Origin: Niastella populi
Lineage (GTDB): Bacteria; Bacteroidota; Bacteroidia; Chitinophagales; Chitinophagaceae
Direction of reading: 5' to 3'
DNA: 64,000 bases
NCBI RefSeq assembly: GCF_002078015.1
Contig: NZ_LWBP01000195.1
Span: 1-64,000, forward strand
Positions 45,881 to 54,562 of this stretch are shown here, piece by piece. The notes below the pieces were generated by a model. The model saw only the letters and a program-made list of their open reading frames with translations, was not told the DNA's origin and did no database searches. Each line of letters opens with the position of its first letter. Within the stretch, counting starts at the first letter, position 1. Both the position numbers and the translations under genes were made by a program.

Positions 45881-47494
45881 ATGGATTTTAATAATGAAAG
45901 ATTGCGTGCCGATCTGTTCAGGAGCCGTGTGATTGGCCCCGATAATAATGGCCTCGCTGAAGAGAAGTTCGAGAAAATGATCTCCGAAGTGGAGGACTAC
46001 GCCATTTTCCTTCTCGATCCCCAGGGCACCATTCTCTCCTGGAACAAAGGCGCCGAGAAAATAAAAGGGTACAAAGCGTCGGAGATCATCGGTAAAAGTT
46101 ATCAGCTTTTTTATCCCGCAACAGACCTCGAGAACAAACTTCCGCACACATTACTCGAGGAAGCCCGTAAGAACGGTAAGGTTGTACATGAAGGCTGGCG
46201 CGTTAAAAAAGACGGCCACCGCTTCTGGGGCAACATCACCATAACGGCCATACACGATGAGCAGGGAAATGTGACCGGATTTCTGAAAATGACGAAAGAC
46301 CTTACAGAAAAGAAGCTTGCCGAAGACCGTTACAAAAAGATACTGGAAGAATTGCGCAGAAGTGAAGAACGTTATCACAAAATGATAGCGGAAGTGCAGG
46401 ACTATGCGATCCTGTTGCTGGACCCCCAGGGCTATATACAAAACTGGAATGCCGGTGCAGAGATCATCAAAGGATATAATGCAGAAGAGATCATCGGCAA
46501 AAGCTTTAAATCATTTTATACACCCGGTGATATCCGCGATGGCCTGCCGGATAAGTTATTGAAGGCTGCGGAAGAACACGGAAGAGCTTCCAATGAAGGC
46601 TGGCGACAAAGAAAAGACGGCACCATTTTCTGGGCCAGTGTTGTTATAACGGCTTTACACGATGAAAACGGAACGCTGATAGGTTTTTCAAAAGTTACCC
46701 GCGACCTCACCGAACGAAAAAAATATGAAGACCGGATTCTCAATAACACAGTAGAACTGGCCTTTAAAAATCAGGAACTCGAAAACCTGAACGCAGAGCT
46801 TTCCTCCTTTGCGTACGTGGTTAGCCACGACCTGAAAGAACCGGTAAGAAAAATGCGCATTTTCGCCGACCGCCAGATGGAACCCGACCTGTCGATAGAA
46901 GAGATGAGAAATTTTTCAAAGAAGATCATGGCATCGGCGGCGCATATGCAGGCGCTGATGGAATCGGTACTGGTATTTTCCCGCATCTCGAATGAAAATG
47001 TTGAACAGGAAACGGTCGATCTGAACGACACCATCCGTTCGGTCATCAGCGATCTTGAATTTCCCATTCAGGAATACCAGGCGCGCATTACGTCAAATGA
47101 GCTGCCCGCCATCAAAGGCATCCGGTTCCAGCTACACCAGCTCTTCCTTAACTTACTCACCAATGCCATCAAATTTTCAAAACCCGGAATAATTCCGGAG
47201 ATCTCGATCACTTCCCAACCGGCGGCGGCAAACAGCCTGCCTAAAGAACTTGCCGGTAGAAATCAGGCTTATCACCACATCACCGTTACCGACAATGGCA
47301 TAGGTTTCGAGCAAAGCCAGCGTGAAAAAATATTCGATGTGTTCAAAAGGCTGAAACAAAAGAAAGACACTTCAGGTACCGGCATCGGTTTATCCATCGT
47401 AAAAAAAGTGGCCATCAATCACTACGGCTATGTCACCGCCGAATCACAACCCGGGGAGGGCGCCAGTTTCAATGTATTTTTCCCGGCAATTTAA
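45881..47494 (+). CDS. PAS-PAS sensor histidine kinase (soluble)
   Basis: 537 residues without a membrane segment. PAS domain 1 (about 27-140, YAIFLLDPQGTILSWNKGAE), PAS domain 2 (about 165-275, YAILLLDPQGYIQNWNAGAE), a coiled-coil linker, HisKA with the acceptor His near 316 (FAYVVSHDLKEPVRKM), and HATPase with VTDNGIGFEQSQREKIFDVF and TGIGLSIVKK. The two PAS domains are clearly related copies. This is the bacteriophytochrome-like kinase class without chromophore domains; the signal is unknown. It probably phosphorylates the single-domain response regulator encoded just upstream. Confidence 0.94.
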   Translation: MDFNNERLRADLFRSRVIGPDNNGLAEEKFEKMISEVEDYAIFLLDPQGTILSWNKGAEKIKGYKASEIIGKSYQLFYPATDLENKLPHTLLEEARKNGKVVHEGWRVKKDGHRFWGNITITAIHDEQGNVTGFLKMTKDLTEKKLAEDRYKKILEELRRSEERYHKMIAEVQDYAILLLDPQGYIQNWNAGAEIIKGYNAEEIIGKSFKSFYTPGDIRDGLPDKLLKAAEEHGRASNEGWRQRKDGTIFWASVVITALHDENGTLIGFSKVTRDLTERKKYEDRILNNTVELAFKNQELENLNAELSSFAYVVSHDLKEPVRKMRIFADRQMEPDLSIEEMRNFSKKIMASAAHMQALMESVLVFSRISNENVEQETVDLNDTIRSVISDLEFPIQEYQARITSNELPAIKGIRFQLHQLFLNLLTNAIKFSKPGIIPEISITSQPAAANSLPKELAGRNQAYHHITVTDNGIGFEQSQREKIFDVFKRLKQKKDTSGTGIGLSIVKKVAINHYGYVTAESQPGEGASFNVFFPAI

Positions 47495-47649
47495 TTTGAA
47501 ATACAGGCAGATAGTATTCAATTGAATTTCTTCTGAAATTTTTTCTCAATTTCATTTGGAAGAAATAGTTTGCCTTTATTAATTTAGCCTGCCTTTTTTC
47601 ATGACGCTTTTATTCTATTAATAAATAACTAAACCTGTTTGTTAATCTT

Positions 47650-48513
47650 ATGCTAGCGCTACATCGTCAACCACGGCGGAACAAAGGCCGTGGCCTTTAC
47701 CCCAGTCTGTTTGTAGTTTTTCTTTCAGCCCTTTCCTTACTATCCCATGCTGCACCGGGAAAATCGGGCCCTGACAAAAACTCAAGTTTCACCACCCGCC
47801 TCATGAACCTCGAGGCTACGGCAAAAGAAACATTCCGTTTCAATGCTTCCCTTCACAATGGCGCCAACCGGCCGGTCATTTATGAATTACAGGCCAAAGT
47901 ACCACCCGGCTGGAACAGCAGTTTTCGCGTTGACGGTATGCTGGTTACGTCCTTCAAGCTCGATTCGAACAGAACGCAGGACATTAGTATTGAATTAACG
48001 CCTTCCCCTACGGTAAAACCGGGCAAATATGCCATTCCGGTGGCAGCCGTAGCTGAACAGGGCTCCATTGAACTGAACCTGGAAGCGGTTGTAAAAGGCT
48101 CTTATGGGATCGAGCTTACGACACCAACAGGCCTGCTTAGCGGGGAGGTCACCGAAGGCAGCCGCAAACCTATTTACCTCTCGCTGAAAAATGACGGTAC
48201 ATTGCCGCTCGACAACCTCGAACTTTCGGCACAAACCCCCACCAAATGGAATGTAACATTTGAACCTGCGAAAATCGACAGGCTCGATCCGGGCAGCTCT
48301 GTGAACGTGATTGCCAACCTGAATGTGCCCGAAAAAACCATAGCCGGCGATTACCTTACCACTTTCACGGTCAAAAACAACAATGCTACCGCCGAATCAT
48401 CGCACCGGTTAACCGTAACAACCGGCTGGCTGGCAGGATGGCTGGGTGTAACCGTTATCCTTGCCGCCATCGGTATGGTTTATTTCCTTATTAAAAAATA
48501 TGGTAGAAGATAA
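47650..48513 (+). CDS. NEW3-domain membrane-anchored protein of an ABC transporter operon
   Basis: 287 residues. Signal peptide (about 16-35, FVVFLSALSLLSHAAPG), two tandem NEW3/NPCBM-associated immunoglobulin-like repeats (about 50-150, ELQAKVPPGWNSSFRV ... PGKYAIPVAAV; and about 160-255, LELSAQTPTKWNVTFEPAKI ... AGDYLTTFTVK), and a C-terminal membrane helix (about 260-281, AGWLGVTVILAAIGMVYFLI) with a short basic tail. Its bulk faces the periplasm. The ABC ATP-binding gene starts 12 bp later and the permease follows, so this is probably an accessory or substrate-handling subunit. Function unknown. Confidence 0.87.
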   Translation: MLALHRQPRRNKGRGLYPSLFVVFLSALSLLSHAAPGKSGPDKNSSFTTRLMNLEATAKETFRFNASLHNGANRPVIYELQAKVPPGWNSSFRVDGMLVTSFKLDSNRTQDISIELTPSPTVKPGKYAIPVAAVAEQGSIELNLEAVVKGSYGIELTTPTGLLSGEVTEGSRKPIYLSLKNDGTLPLDNLELSAQTPTKWNVTFEPAKIDRLDPGSSVNVIANLNVPEKTIAGDYLTTFTVKNNNATAESSHRLTVTTGWLAGWLGVTVILAAIGMVYFLIKKYGRR

Positions 48514-48525
48514 GAATATATCGGT

Positions 48526-49542
48526 ATGGAAAATCCTGTCATTGAATTAATAGGGTTGACCAAATTGTATGGTTCTTTAAAGGCGGTAGACAACCTCGAT
48601 CTTTCGATTGGCAGGGGCGAGATCTATGGCCTGCTGGGACCAAACGGCGCCGGCAAAACAACCACCATCCTGATGATGCTTGGGCTTACAGAGCCATCTG
48701 CCGGTTCTGTTACAGTTTGTGGTTTCAACGCAACCAGCAACCCCGTAGCGGTTAAACGCAAGGTCGGCTACATGCCCGATAACATGGGTTTTTATGACGG
48801 CCTGAATGCGCTCGACAATCTTGTGTACATTGCGCGACTGAATGGCATTCCCGAATCAAAAGTGCGTGACCGCGCCAGGGAATTGATGGAAATGGTAGGC
48901 CTTGAAAATGCCATGCACAAAAAAGCAGGCACCTATTCCCGTGGTATGAAGCAACGGCTGGGCCTTGCTGAAGTGCTTATAAAACAACCCGAGGTTATTA
49001 TACTTGATGAACCTACGAATGGCATCGACCCCGGCGGCGTAAAAGAGTTCCTTACACTCATCAGGCAGCTGAGCCGGCAACAGCACATCACCGTTCTGTT
49101 GTCATCGCACCACCTGAACCAGGTACAACAGGTTTGCGACCGGGTAGGCATTTTTGTGGAAGGCAGGCTGCTTGCCAATGATCATATTTCCAGGTTATCA
49201 ACCGAAGTAGCATCCCGTGAATCGCAGGTAGTGACCGTATCATTTGGCGGCGCCCCCCAGCTTTCAGAAGTTCATACACAGGCATTGATGAATACGGAAG
49301 GCGTTAAAGCGGTGGAGCTATCCGGTAACAGTATCGAAATAACCGGCGCTCCCGGCCTCACTCCGTCCTATGTACGCTTTTTTGTTGCACATGGGTTCGA
49401 TATAACCGGCGTACATCAGAAAGAGTACAACCTCGAAGATGTATATCAACGATATTTTGAAAACATTTCAACTGAAAAAGAAACCAATGGAAAATCCGGC
49501 AATATATTTCAAAGGTCTTTTTTCAAGGGTATTAAGAACTAG
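48526..49542 (+). CDS. ABC transporter ATP-binding protein
   Basis: 338 residues. Walker A GPNGAGKTT (about 39-47), Q-loop region VGYMPDNMGFYDGL, signature YSRGMKQRLGLAE (about 140), Walker B VIILDEPTNGIDP and H-loop LLSSHHLNQV; a C-terminal accessory region follows from about 225. It energises the permease encoded next. Its last 56 bases overlap the start of the permease gene in another frame. The operon order is NEW3 protein, ATPase, permease, small protein. Confidence 0.95.
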   Translation: MENPVIELIGLTKLYGSLKAVDNLDLSIGRGEIYGLLGPNGAGKTTTILMMLGLTEPSAGSVTVCGFNATSNPVAVKRKVGYMPDNMGFYDGLNALDNLVYIARLNGIPESKVRDRARELMEMVGLENAMHKKAGTYSRGMKQRLGLAEVLIKQPEVIILDEPTNGIDPGGVKEFLTLIRQLSRQQHITVLLSSHHLNQVQQVCDRVGIFVEGRLLANDHISRLSTEVASRESQVVTVSFGGAPQLSEVHTQALMNTEGVKAVELSGNSIEITGAPGLTPSYVRFFVAHGFDITGVHQKEYNLEDVYQRYFENISTEKETNGKSGNIFQRSFFKGIKN

Positions 49543-50530
49543 CGAACCGGTGGCTGCCGGTGTTCATGAAAAAACAGTTCACTACAGCAAACCGGCTTCG
49601 CCCTTTGCCATAATTGTAAAAAAAGAAATTGGCGACCTGGTACGCAGCTGGCGTTTTATTGTGCTGTTGGCGTTGATAGCGCTCACATTCCTGGCATCCA
49701 TCTATGTATCGCTGACCAACATAAAACCAGGGGCAGAACCCGAACGTTTCCTGTTGTATTTAAAAATACTCACGACAACAGACGGCTCCCTCCCCTCGTT
49801 CCATATCTTTATGAGCTTTCTGGGCGCCATTTTAGGGATCGGCCTGGGATTCGATGCGGTAAACAGCGAGCAACAGAACGGAACATTGATCAGGTTGCTG
49901 GCGCAGCCCATCTACCGCGACAATTTCCTGCTGGCGAAATTTATTAGTCCGCTCATTGTCATTACCACTTTATTTCTTTCCCTGGGCCTGCTAATGATCG
50001 GGGGTGGTTTACTTATTACCGGCGTTATGATCGAACTGGTGGAGATCCTGCGCATTATTTCGTTCATCCTGCTGACAGTGTTGTATGTAGCGTTCTGGTT
50101 AAGCCTGTCGATAATGCTTTCAGTAAAATTCAAACAGGCCACCACTTCGGCACTTACCGCCATTGGTATCTGGCTTTTCTTTACCATCTTCTACAAGATC
50201 GTGGTCAATATGATCGTAAAGGCTTTCCTGCCCGACCCGGCATTTCTTTTGCAGGAAGACATCCTGTATTATAACAACCTGATCCTCGATCTGCTCAGGG
50301 TTTCGCCGGGACAGTTGTATGCAGACGCCACCACCGTTTTACTGATGCCGGCAGTACGAAGCCTTGGTCCGCTTACGATGGAACAAATGGCAGGCGCTAT
50401 TCCAACGCCGTTGTCTTTCAGGGAAAGCGTGTTGATCGTATGGCCGCAATTATCGGGTTTGTTCGCAGCAACCACTGTGTGTTTTGCCCTTTCGTATTAC
50501 TGGTTTATGAGAAGAGAGATCAGGTCATAG
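49487..50530 (+). CDS. ABC transporter permease (ABC-2 type)
   Basis: 347 residues from ATG 49487, overlapping the ATPase gene by 56 bp; an in-frame GTG at 49550, 8 bp after the ATPase stop, is an alternative start. IVKKEIGDLVRSWRFIVLL marks the usual N-terminal helix of ABC-2 permeases; six hydrophobic segments follow (e.g. FMSFLGAILGIGLGF, LIVITTLFLSLGLLMIGGG, IISFILLTVLYVAFWLSL, ALTAIGIWLFFTIFYKI), with DAVNSEQQNGTLIRLLAQP between. Substrate unknown. Which start is used affects only about 21 residues. Confidence 0.88.
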   Translation: MENPAIYFKGLFSRVLRTSEPVAAGVHEKTVHYSKPASPFAIIVKKEIGDLVRSWRFIVLLALIALTFLASIYVSLTNIKPGAEPERFLLYLKILTTTDGSLPSFHIFMSFLGAILGIGLGFDAVNSEQQNGTLIRLLAQPIYRDNFLLAKFISPLIVITTLFLSLGLLMIGGGLLITGVMIELVEILRIISFILLTVLYVAFWLSLSIMLSVKFKQATTSALTAIGIWLFFTIFYKIVVNMIVKAFLPDPAFLLQEDILYYNNLILDLLRVSPGQLYADATTVLLMPAVRSLGPLTMEQMAGAIPTPLSFRESVLIVWPQLSGLFAATTVCFALSYYWFMRREIRS

Positions 50531-50548
50531 CAAAAACTGAACAACACC

Positions 50549-50854
50549 ATGCAAACAAAATTCTATATTATTTGCCACCTTACAACGCCGGCGGGCCCCG
50601 AGGCATACGGCCGTTTTGAAATAGGCAATGACCGCGTGGCCGCGTATCAGCTTTTCGAGCGGCTGAAAGGCGATAAGGAAGTGAATGAGCGGAATATGTT
50701 ATGTATGGAGTTGATGGAAACTGAAAATGAGCTACCGGTAAATATCAATATGCTTAGCTGCACGCTCGACCAGTTAACGGAGAACTGCCGTATAATAACT
50801 AAAGAAGTATTTAACCATCGCAACCTGAGCGGGGAGAGTTCAATTGGCAATTAG
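50549..50854 (+). CDS. Small conserved-looking protein, last gene of the ABC operon
   Basis: 101 residues, cytoplasmic, mixed alpha/beta, acidic (YGRFEIGNDRVAAYQLFERL, MELMETENELPVNINMLSC). It begins 18 bp after the permease stop, so co-transcription is likely. No family recognised. Its final codons (SSIGN, CAATTGGCAATTAG) already belong to a word repeat, so the C-terminus may have been altered by that repeat. Confidence 0.68.
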   Translation: MQTKFYIICHLTTPAGPEAYGRFEIGNDRVAAYQLFERLKGDKEVNERNMLCMELMETENELPVNINMLSCTLDQLTENCRIITKEVFNHRNLSGESSIGN

Positions 50855-51038
50855 CAATATCCAGGGGTTTATAGTTTATGGTTTATAGTTTATTGTTACT
50901 GCCGCGCTTGATGATCTCTGATAAAATGCTATCTCGCTAAGCAAGCATTATTTAATAGTTTGGTAAGGTATTCCCGGCAACTGCCTGCAGGCGGGTATTC
51001 CGCGATTCGCGAACCCTTGCCTATTGCCTATTGCCTTA
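50842..51038. repeat. Word repeats on both sides of the gap before the reductase pseudogene
   Basis: AATTGGCAATTAGCAATATC at 50842-50861, TTTATAGTTTATGGTTTATA at 50868-50887, and TTGCCTATTGCCTATTGCCT at 51018-51037. The last overlaps the stop region of the pseudogene. Confidence 0.65.
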
Positions 51039-51418
51039 CCTGTTCAGCAACATCTTTACATAAAACGAAGGCTGCGCTAGCTTTTTGCGAAGATCAATTT
51101 CGTAGAACATGCACGACATCAGTTCGCGCAGTTGGCTGTTTTCATAAGAAAATTGAACAGCCATGTTTTGTTTGCCAGCCGTTGCAGCCGGTGCTTAAAC
51201 GCAGTTCAGGGCCAAGTACGCGGTATACTTCATCGTCATATGCTTTCATGGCGGCAGCAGAAAAATCATTTGTCTTCAAACTCGCAGCGGCCTGTTGCGC
51301 CGCAATACGGCCCGAATACAGGGCATTGCCAATACCTTCACCGGTAAACGGATCTATTAAATAGGCCGCATCGCCTGTAAGCATATACCGTTCGCCGGAG
51401 ATCGTTCGCCGTGACCGG
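51036..51418 (-). pseudogene. C-terminal remnant of a geranylgeranyl reductase-family FAD oxidoreductase
   Basis: From about 51418 the minus strand reads TISGERYMLTGDAAYLIDP followed by TGEGIGNALYSGR, the GD...GEG flavin-binding signature of geranylgeranyl reductase-like enzymes. Near LSTG the frame is lost: the next family text, LQRLANKTWLFNFLMKTAN, is in a second frame, and QLRELMSCMFYEIDLRKKL ... MLLNR with the stop is in a third. So two frameshifts break the 3' part and the whole N-terminal NAD/FAD domain is missing. Upstream lies the end of an ABC exporter gene. It cannot make a working enzyme; the intact 80-residue frame at 51142-51384 is only a fragment. Confidence 0.85.
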
Positions 51419-51470
51419 CGCGAAAGATAAGTATTTTAAATTTACCTTACTCACAATAGTAAGGAATCCA

Positions 51471-53243
51471 CTAATGCTTACTTACCGTTTCCTCCTGGTG
51501 CTTCCATAACTCCTGGAACACAGCGCTATGCTCACGCAGGAACGCAAACGTTCCTTCTGCCGCAACCCTGCCCTGTTTCAGCACATACACATAATCGAAC
51601 TGATACAATAAATGCAAACGGTGCATCGATGAAATGATGGCTTTATTTTTAAACGCCGTGAACATTTTCTGATAGATCATGGCTTCCGTTTTGGGATCAA
51701 CACTGCTTGTTGGTTCATCGAGCAATACCAGTTCGCTTTCCCGCGCCGCCAAAATGCCACGGGCAAGGGCAAGCCGTTGTTTTTGTCCGCCCGAGAGGTT
51801 AACCCCTTTTTCCCTGATATCCGACTCAAGGCCTTTGGGTAGTTGCCGTATCACATCGGTGAAGTGCGCGCTTTCACTAACACTCATAATGTCGTCGTCG
51901 GCAAATGGAAGACCAAGTGTAATATTATAAGCAATGGTGTTCTCGAAGATCTCCGGCTCCTGCGGAAATAAAGTAACGGTTTCATTGATGGTGGCCAATG
52001 GGTAAGGCTTGCCATCAACCGTTAACTGCATCCCTTCTTCAGGATTGTATAAACCTCTTAATAACGCCAGCAGGGTGCTTTTACCACTGCCGCTCTCGCC
52101 TATCAACGCTATTCGCTTTCCTTTGCCAATAGTAATATTAAGGTTATGTAAACTCTGCGGCGCATGTTGGCTATCGTATTGGGTACGGTGTGAGAAGTGC
52201 AGATTTTTGATCTCGATGGTTTGCCAGCTATCGGGCAGATCGGTCATTTGATCGGGCCGGTGCTGTTCATCATATGTTTTCTCAATATTACGGGCCGTTT
52301 CCACATGCGTATTGTATTGCACTATTTCGGTGTACTGCCAGGCCACATCATGAAACACGGTGGTGAACTGGTTTACAAAACCAAGCAGGGTCACCAGTCC
52401 GGCCACGGGGAACATGGCACCTGTTTCCCAGTTCTGCCATACAAAACCAGCAGCAATCACTACATAAATAAGCGACACCATCATATCGGCCACAAACCAT
52501 TTCCATTCATTGATGGCGGCGTTCTTTCTGAACGGTCTGGCTATAAGCTGGATCTTGCTCAGCAAACCGCTTTCCATACTTTTCTCAAGCCTAAGCGTAA
52601 TGACCGTCATGATATTGGAGATGCTGTCGAAAAGCGTGGAAGAAACAACGTGCTCGCGTTCGTTCACTTCATCGAGCGTTTTTATAAAGGGTTTGTCGAA
52701 TTTCATGATGATCCAGATGGTGCAGATACCGAGCAGAATGCCAATGCCGCCAAACACCGGCGAAAAATACAACATGGCGGCCACAGAGAACACCAGCTTG
52801 GCCAGGGCATGGATATACATAAACCCTTTGTCGAAAAATTCTTTCAACGCTTCATACGCCTTCCTGATGCGGTTAATGGTAGACCCGCTGTGATGGTCCT
52901 GGTGCCATTTTACAGGCAAATGCAGGGCCTGGTGATACCGTTCCATCAGGAAGTTGCGGCTTAGGTTAAAGGCGAGGTTGCGCTCCATAATGCGGGCCGG
53001 ACCGTGAAAGCTCCATTCAACGAGTTTCATTGTAAAATACAGAACGGCGTAGATCATTGCATAATAGAAAACCTGTTTCGTATCCTGTTGTATTTTACCT
53101 ATGAACCAGCCAAACAGAATGGGGTTCAGTGAATAGATCACGTTGGCGATAATAAACAATGAATAGATCAGTACATACTTCTTTCTTTCCTGGCGCGCAT
53201 AATGCCAGGCGGTTCGTAATAATGAGATGTATGGATTGGGCAT
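51471..53243 (-). CDS. ABC exporter, fused permease and ATP-binding domains
   Basis: 590 residues from ATG 53243 (MPNPYISLLRTAWHYARQ); an ATG 24 bp upstream is in frame. The N-terminal six-helix domain (about 20-310) has YVLIYSLFIIANVIYSLNPI and MISKLVFSVAAMLYF-like helices; the nucleotide-binding domain (about 335-580) has Walker A IGESGSGKSTLL, signature VNLSGGQKQRLALARG, Walker B LVLLDEPTSSVDP and the switch His in ISSMHRLHLL. This is the homodimeric MsbA/multidrug class; cargo unknown. Standing alone, with a pseudogene downstream. Confidence 0.94.
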   Translation of the reverse strand: MPNPYISLLRTAWHYARQERKKYVLIYSLFIIANVIYSLNPILFGWFIGKIQQDTKQVFYYAMIYAVLYFTMKLVEWSFHGPARIMERNLAFNLSRNFLMERYHQALHLPVKWHQDHHSGSTINRIRKAYEALKEFFDKGFMYIHALAKLVFSVAAMLYFSPVFGGIGILLGICTIWIIMKFDKPFIKTLDEVNEREHVVSSTLFDSISNIMTVITLRLEKSMESGLLSKIQLIARPFRKNAAINEWKWFVADMMVSLIYVVIAAGFVWQNWETGAMFPVAGLVTLLGFVNQFTTVFHDVAWQYTEIVQYNTHVETARNIEKTYDEQHRPDQMTDLPDSWQTIEIKNLHFSHRTQYDSQHAPQSLHNLNITIGKGKRIALIGESGSGKSTLLALLRGLYNPEEGMQLTVDGKPYPLATINETVTLFPQEPEIFENTIAYNITLGLPFADDDIMSVSESAHFTDVIRQLPKGLESDIREKGVNLSGGQKQRLALARGILAARESELVLLDEPTSSVDPKTEAMIYQKMFTAFKNKAIISSMHRLHLLYQFDYVYVLKQGRVAAEGTFAFLREHSAVFQELWKHQEETVSKH

Positions 53244-53287
53244 ATGAGACGCAAAGGTAGTTCTCATTCCTAATTATTTATATCTCA

Positions 53288-53322
53288 TTTCCCGCCTCGC
53301 TGCCTTTTGCCTTTCTGCCTTT
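53288..53322. repeat. Word repeat upstream of the ABC exporter gene
   Basis: CCCGCCTCGCTGCCTTTTGC then CTTTCTGCCTTTAA, a CTGCCTTT word run between the ABC exporter start and the TlpA terminator. Confidence 0.5.
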
Positions 53323-53325
53323 AAC

Positions 53326-53355
53326 AAAAAAGGCCGCTCCACAACGGAACGGCCT
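53326..53355 (-). terminator. Terminator of the ECF-FecR-SusCD-TlpA cluster
   Basis: Stem AGGCCG / CGGCCT extended by CTCC/GGA pairing, followed on the minus strand by TTTTT; 21 bp after the stop of the TlpA-like gene at 53376. Confidence 0.85.
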
Positions 53356-53375
53356 CTTAACATGAATAAATGATC

Positions 53376-54551
53376 TTACCTGATCTTCGCTTTGATCTCT
53401 TCCAGCGAAACGTTTTCGGCTACTACTTTCCCTTCCCCAGTGAGCAGGAACATGGCGGGGATCGCTTTTACATTATAGGCATCTGCCAAACCGGCACGGT
53501 CGAGGAAACTATGCCAGGGAAATGCTTCCTGCGTATTGGCTTTTATCCAGTCGGCTTCTTTTTTGTCGGTGGAAACGCTGATAATCTCCACGCCCCTGTC
53601 ACTCATTTCCTGGTAAAACTGTTTCAGGGCAGGTATGGCCTTACGGCAGGGCCCGCACCAGGAAGCCCAGAAATCGATCACCACGTATTTCTTTCCTTTG
53701 GCCAGGTTCGCAAATGATACCGGCTTTTGCAATGAATCTACAAACGCCAGCGAGGGCGCTTTCATACCCACATAACTTTTGGGGTACAGGTCGGCCTGAA
53801 CTATTTTCCCATAATAACTTTCCTTCGCTTCCCTGGAGAACTGTTCAAACAGTGTTTTGTCTTTTGGCGTAAAATAGCTCAACTGGTCAAGCATCAGGAA
53901 GGGCCCCCACCAGCTGTCTTTGTGGGCGAGGATCAATCCCTTTATAGAATCTTCAACCCTTGTAAAGAACTCCTTTTCTTCCTTTGCAAATTTCTTATAT
54001 GCATCAGATGCTATCAGTTGCTTTGCCAAAACCGAGTCTTTCTTTTCATTTGCCGATTTCAATTGGTCAAGTACCTCTTTATTATTAATATGGTAAGCAT
54101 CATACAATACGCCTAACCGTTCACGCAGGGAGGTCTTGCGCAAAAATTCATCATGCGCTTTGCTGCCGGTAACTTTCAGGTCGGTGAACTGATGCGCGCT
54201 CTCGCCTCTCACTTCCTTCTCTTCCACTTTACCGGTTACATGAATTTTTGCATTTTCTACCATTACCCGAAATCCGCTGTAAGTTTCACCAGCCAGCTTT
54301 ACGAAAAAAATGCGCGGACCGCTTACGCTGCCGGTGAAAACGAACTTACCATTTTTCACAACTGCTTCAGCTACGGGCTTTTCATTCTTATGTGTTCCTG
54401 TTGGCACCAGTTCCATTTTGGTACCGTCTGCCAGCGCTGCGAATTCACCGGTGAGCGTATACTTTGGCGCCCGCTGAAACGCGTACAGCGATCCGGTTAT
54501 CGCCAGTGCGGCGATGGCATACAATGTTTTCCTAATTAAGGTTTGCCTCAT
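53376..54551 (-). CDS. TlpA-like thiol-disulphide oxidoreductase with N-terminal DUF4369
   Basis: 391 residues from the ATG at 54551, which starts a signal peptide (LYAIAALAITGSLYAFQ) and lies 11 bp after the susD stop. DUF4369 (about 30-120, KYTLTGEFAALADGTKMEL) is followed by a helical linker and a thioredoxin fold (about 265-390) with the active site FWASWCGPCRKAIPALK. Such proteins occur at the ends of many SusCD loci in Bacteroidota; their role there is unclear, perhaps redox care of exported proteins. It is the last gene before the terminator at 53326. Confidence 0.92.
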   Translation of the reverse strand: MRQTLIRKTLYAIAALAITGSLYAFQRAPKYTLTGEFAALADGTKMELVPTGTHKNEKPVAEAVVKNGKFVFTGSVSGPRIFFVKLAGETYSGFRVMVENAKIHVTGKVEEKEVRGESAHQFTDLKVTGSKAHDEFLRKTSLRERLGVLYDAYHINNKEVLDQLKSANEKKDSVLAKQLIASDAYKKFAKEEKEFFTRVEDSIKGLILAHKDSWWGPFLMLDQLSYFTPKDKTLFEQFSREAKESYYGKIVQADLYPKSYVGMKAPSLAFVDSLQKPVSFANLAKGKKYVVIDFWASWCGPCRKAIPALKQFYQEMSDRGVEIISVSTDKKEADWIKANTQEAFPWHSFLDRAGLADAYNVKAIPAMFLLTGEGKVVAENVSLEEIKAKIR

Positions 54552-54562
54552 CGATACCTGTT

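Noticed and set aside
51142-51384. 80-residue FAD-site protein as an independent gene
   Set aside because: Truncated at the N-terminus and continued by family text in two other frames; a fragment, not a gene.
52197-52964. 255-codon frame antisense to the ABC exporter
   Set aside because: Mirror of a secure gene with Walker motifs on the other strand; translation is His/Gly-rich and featureless.
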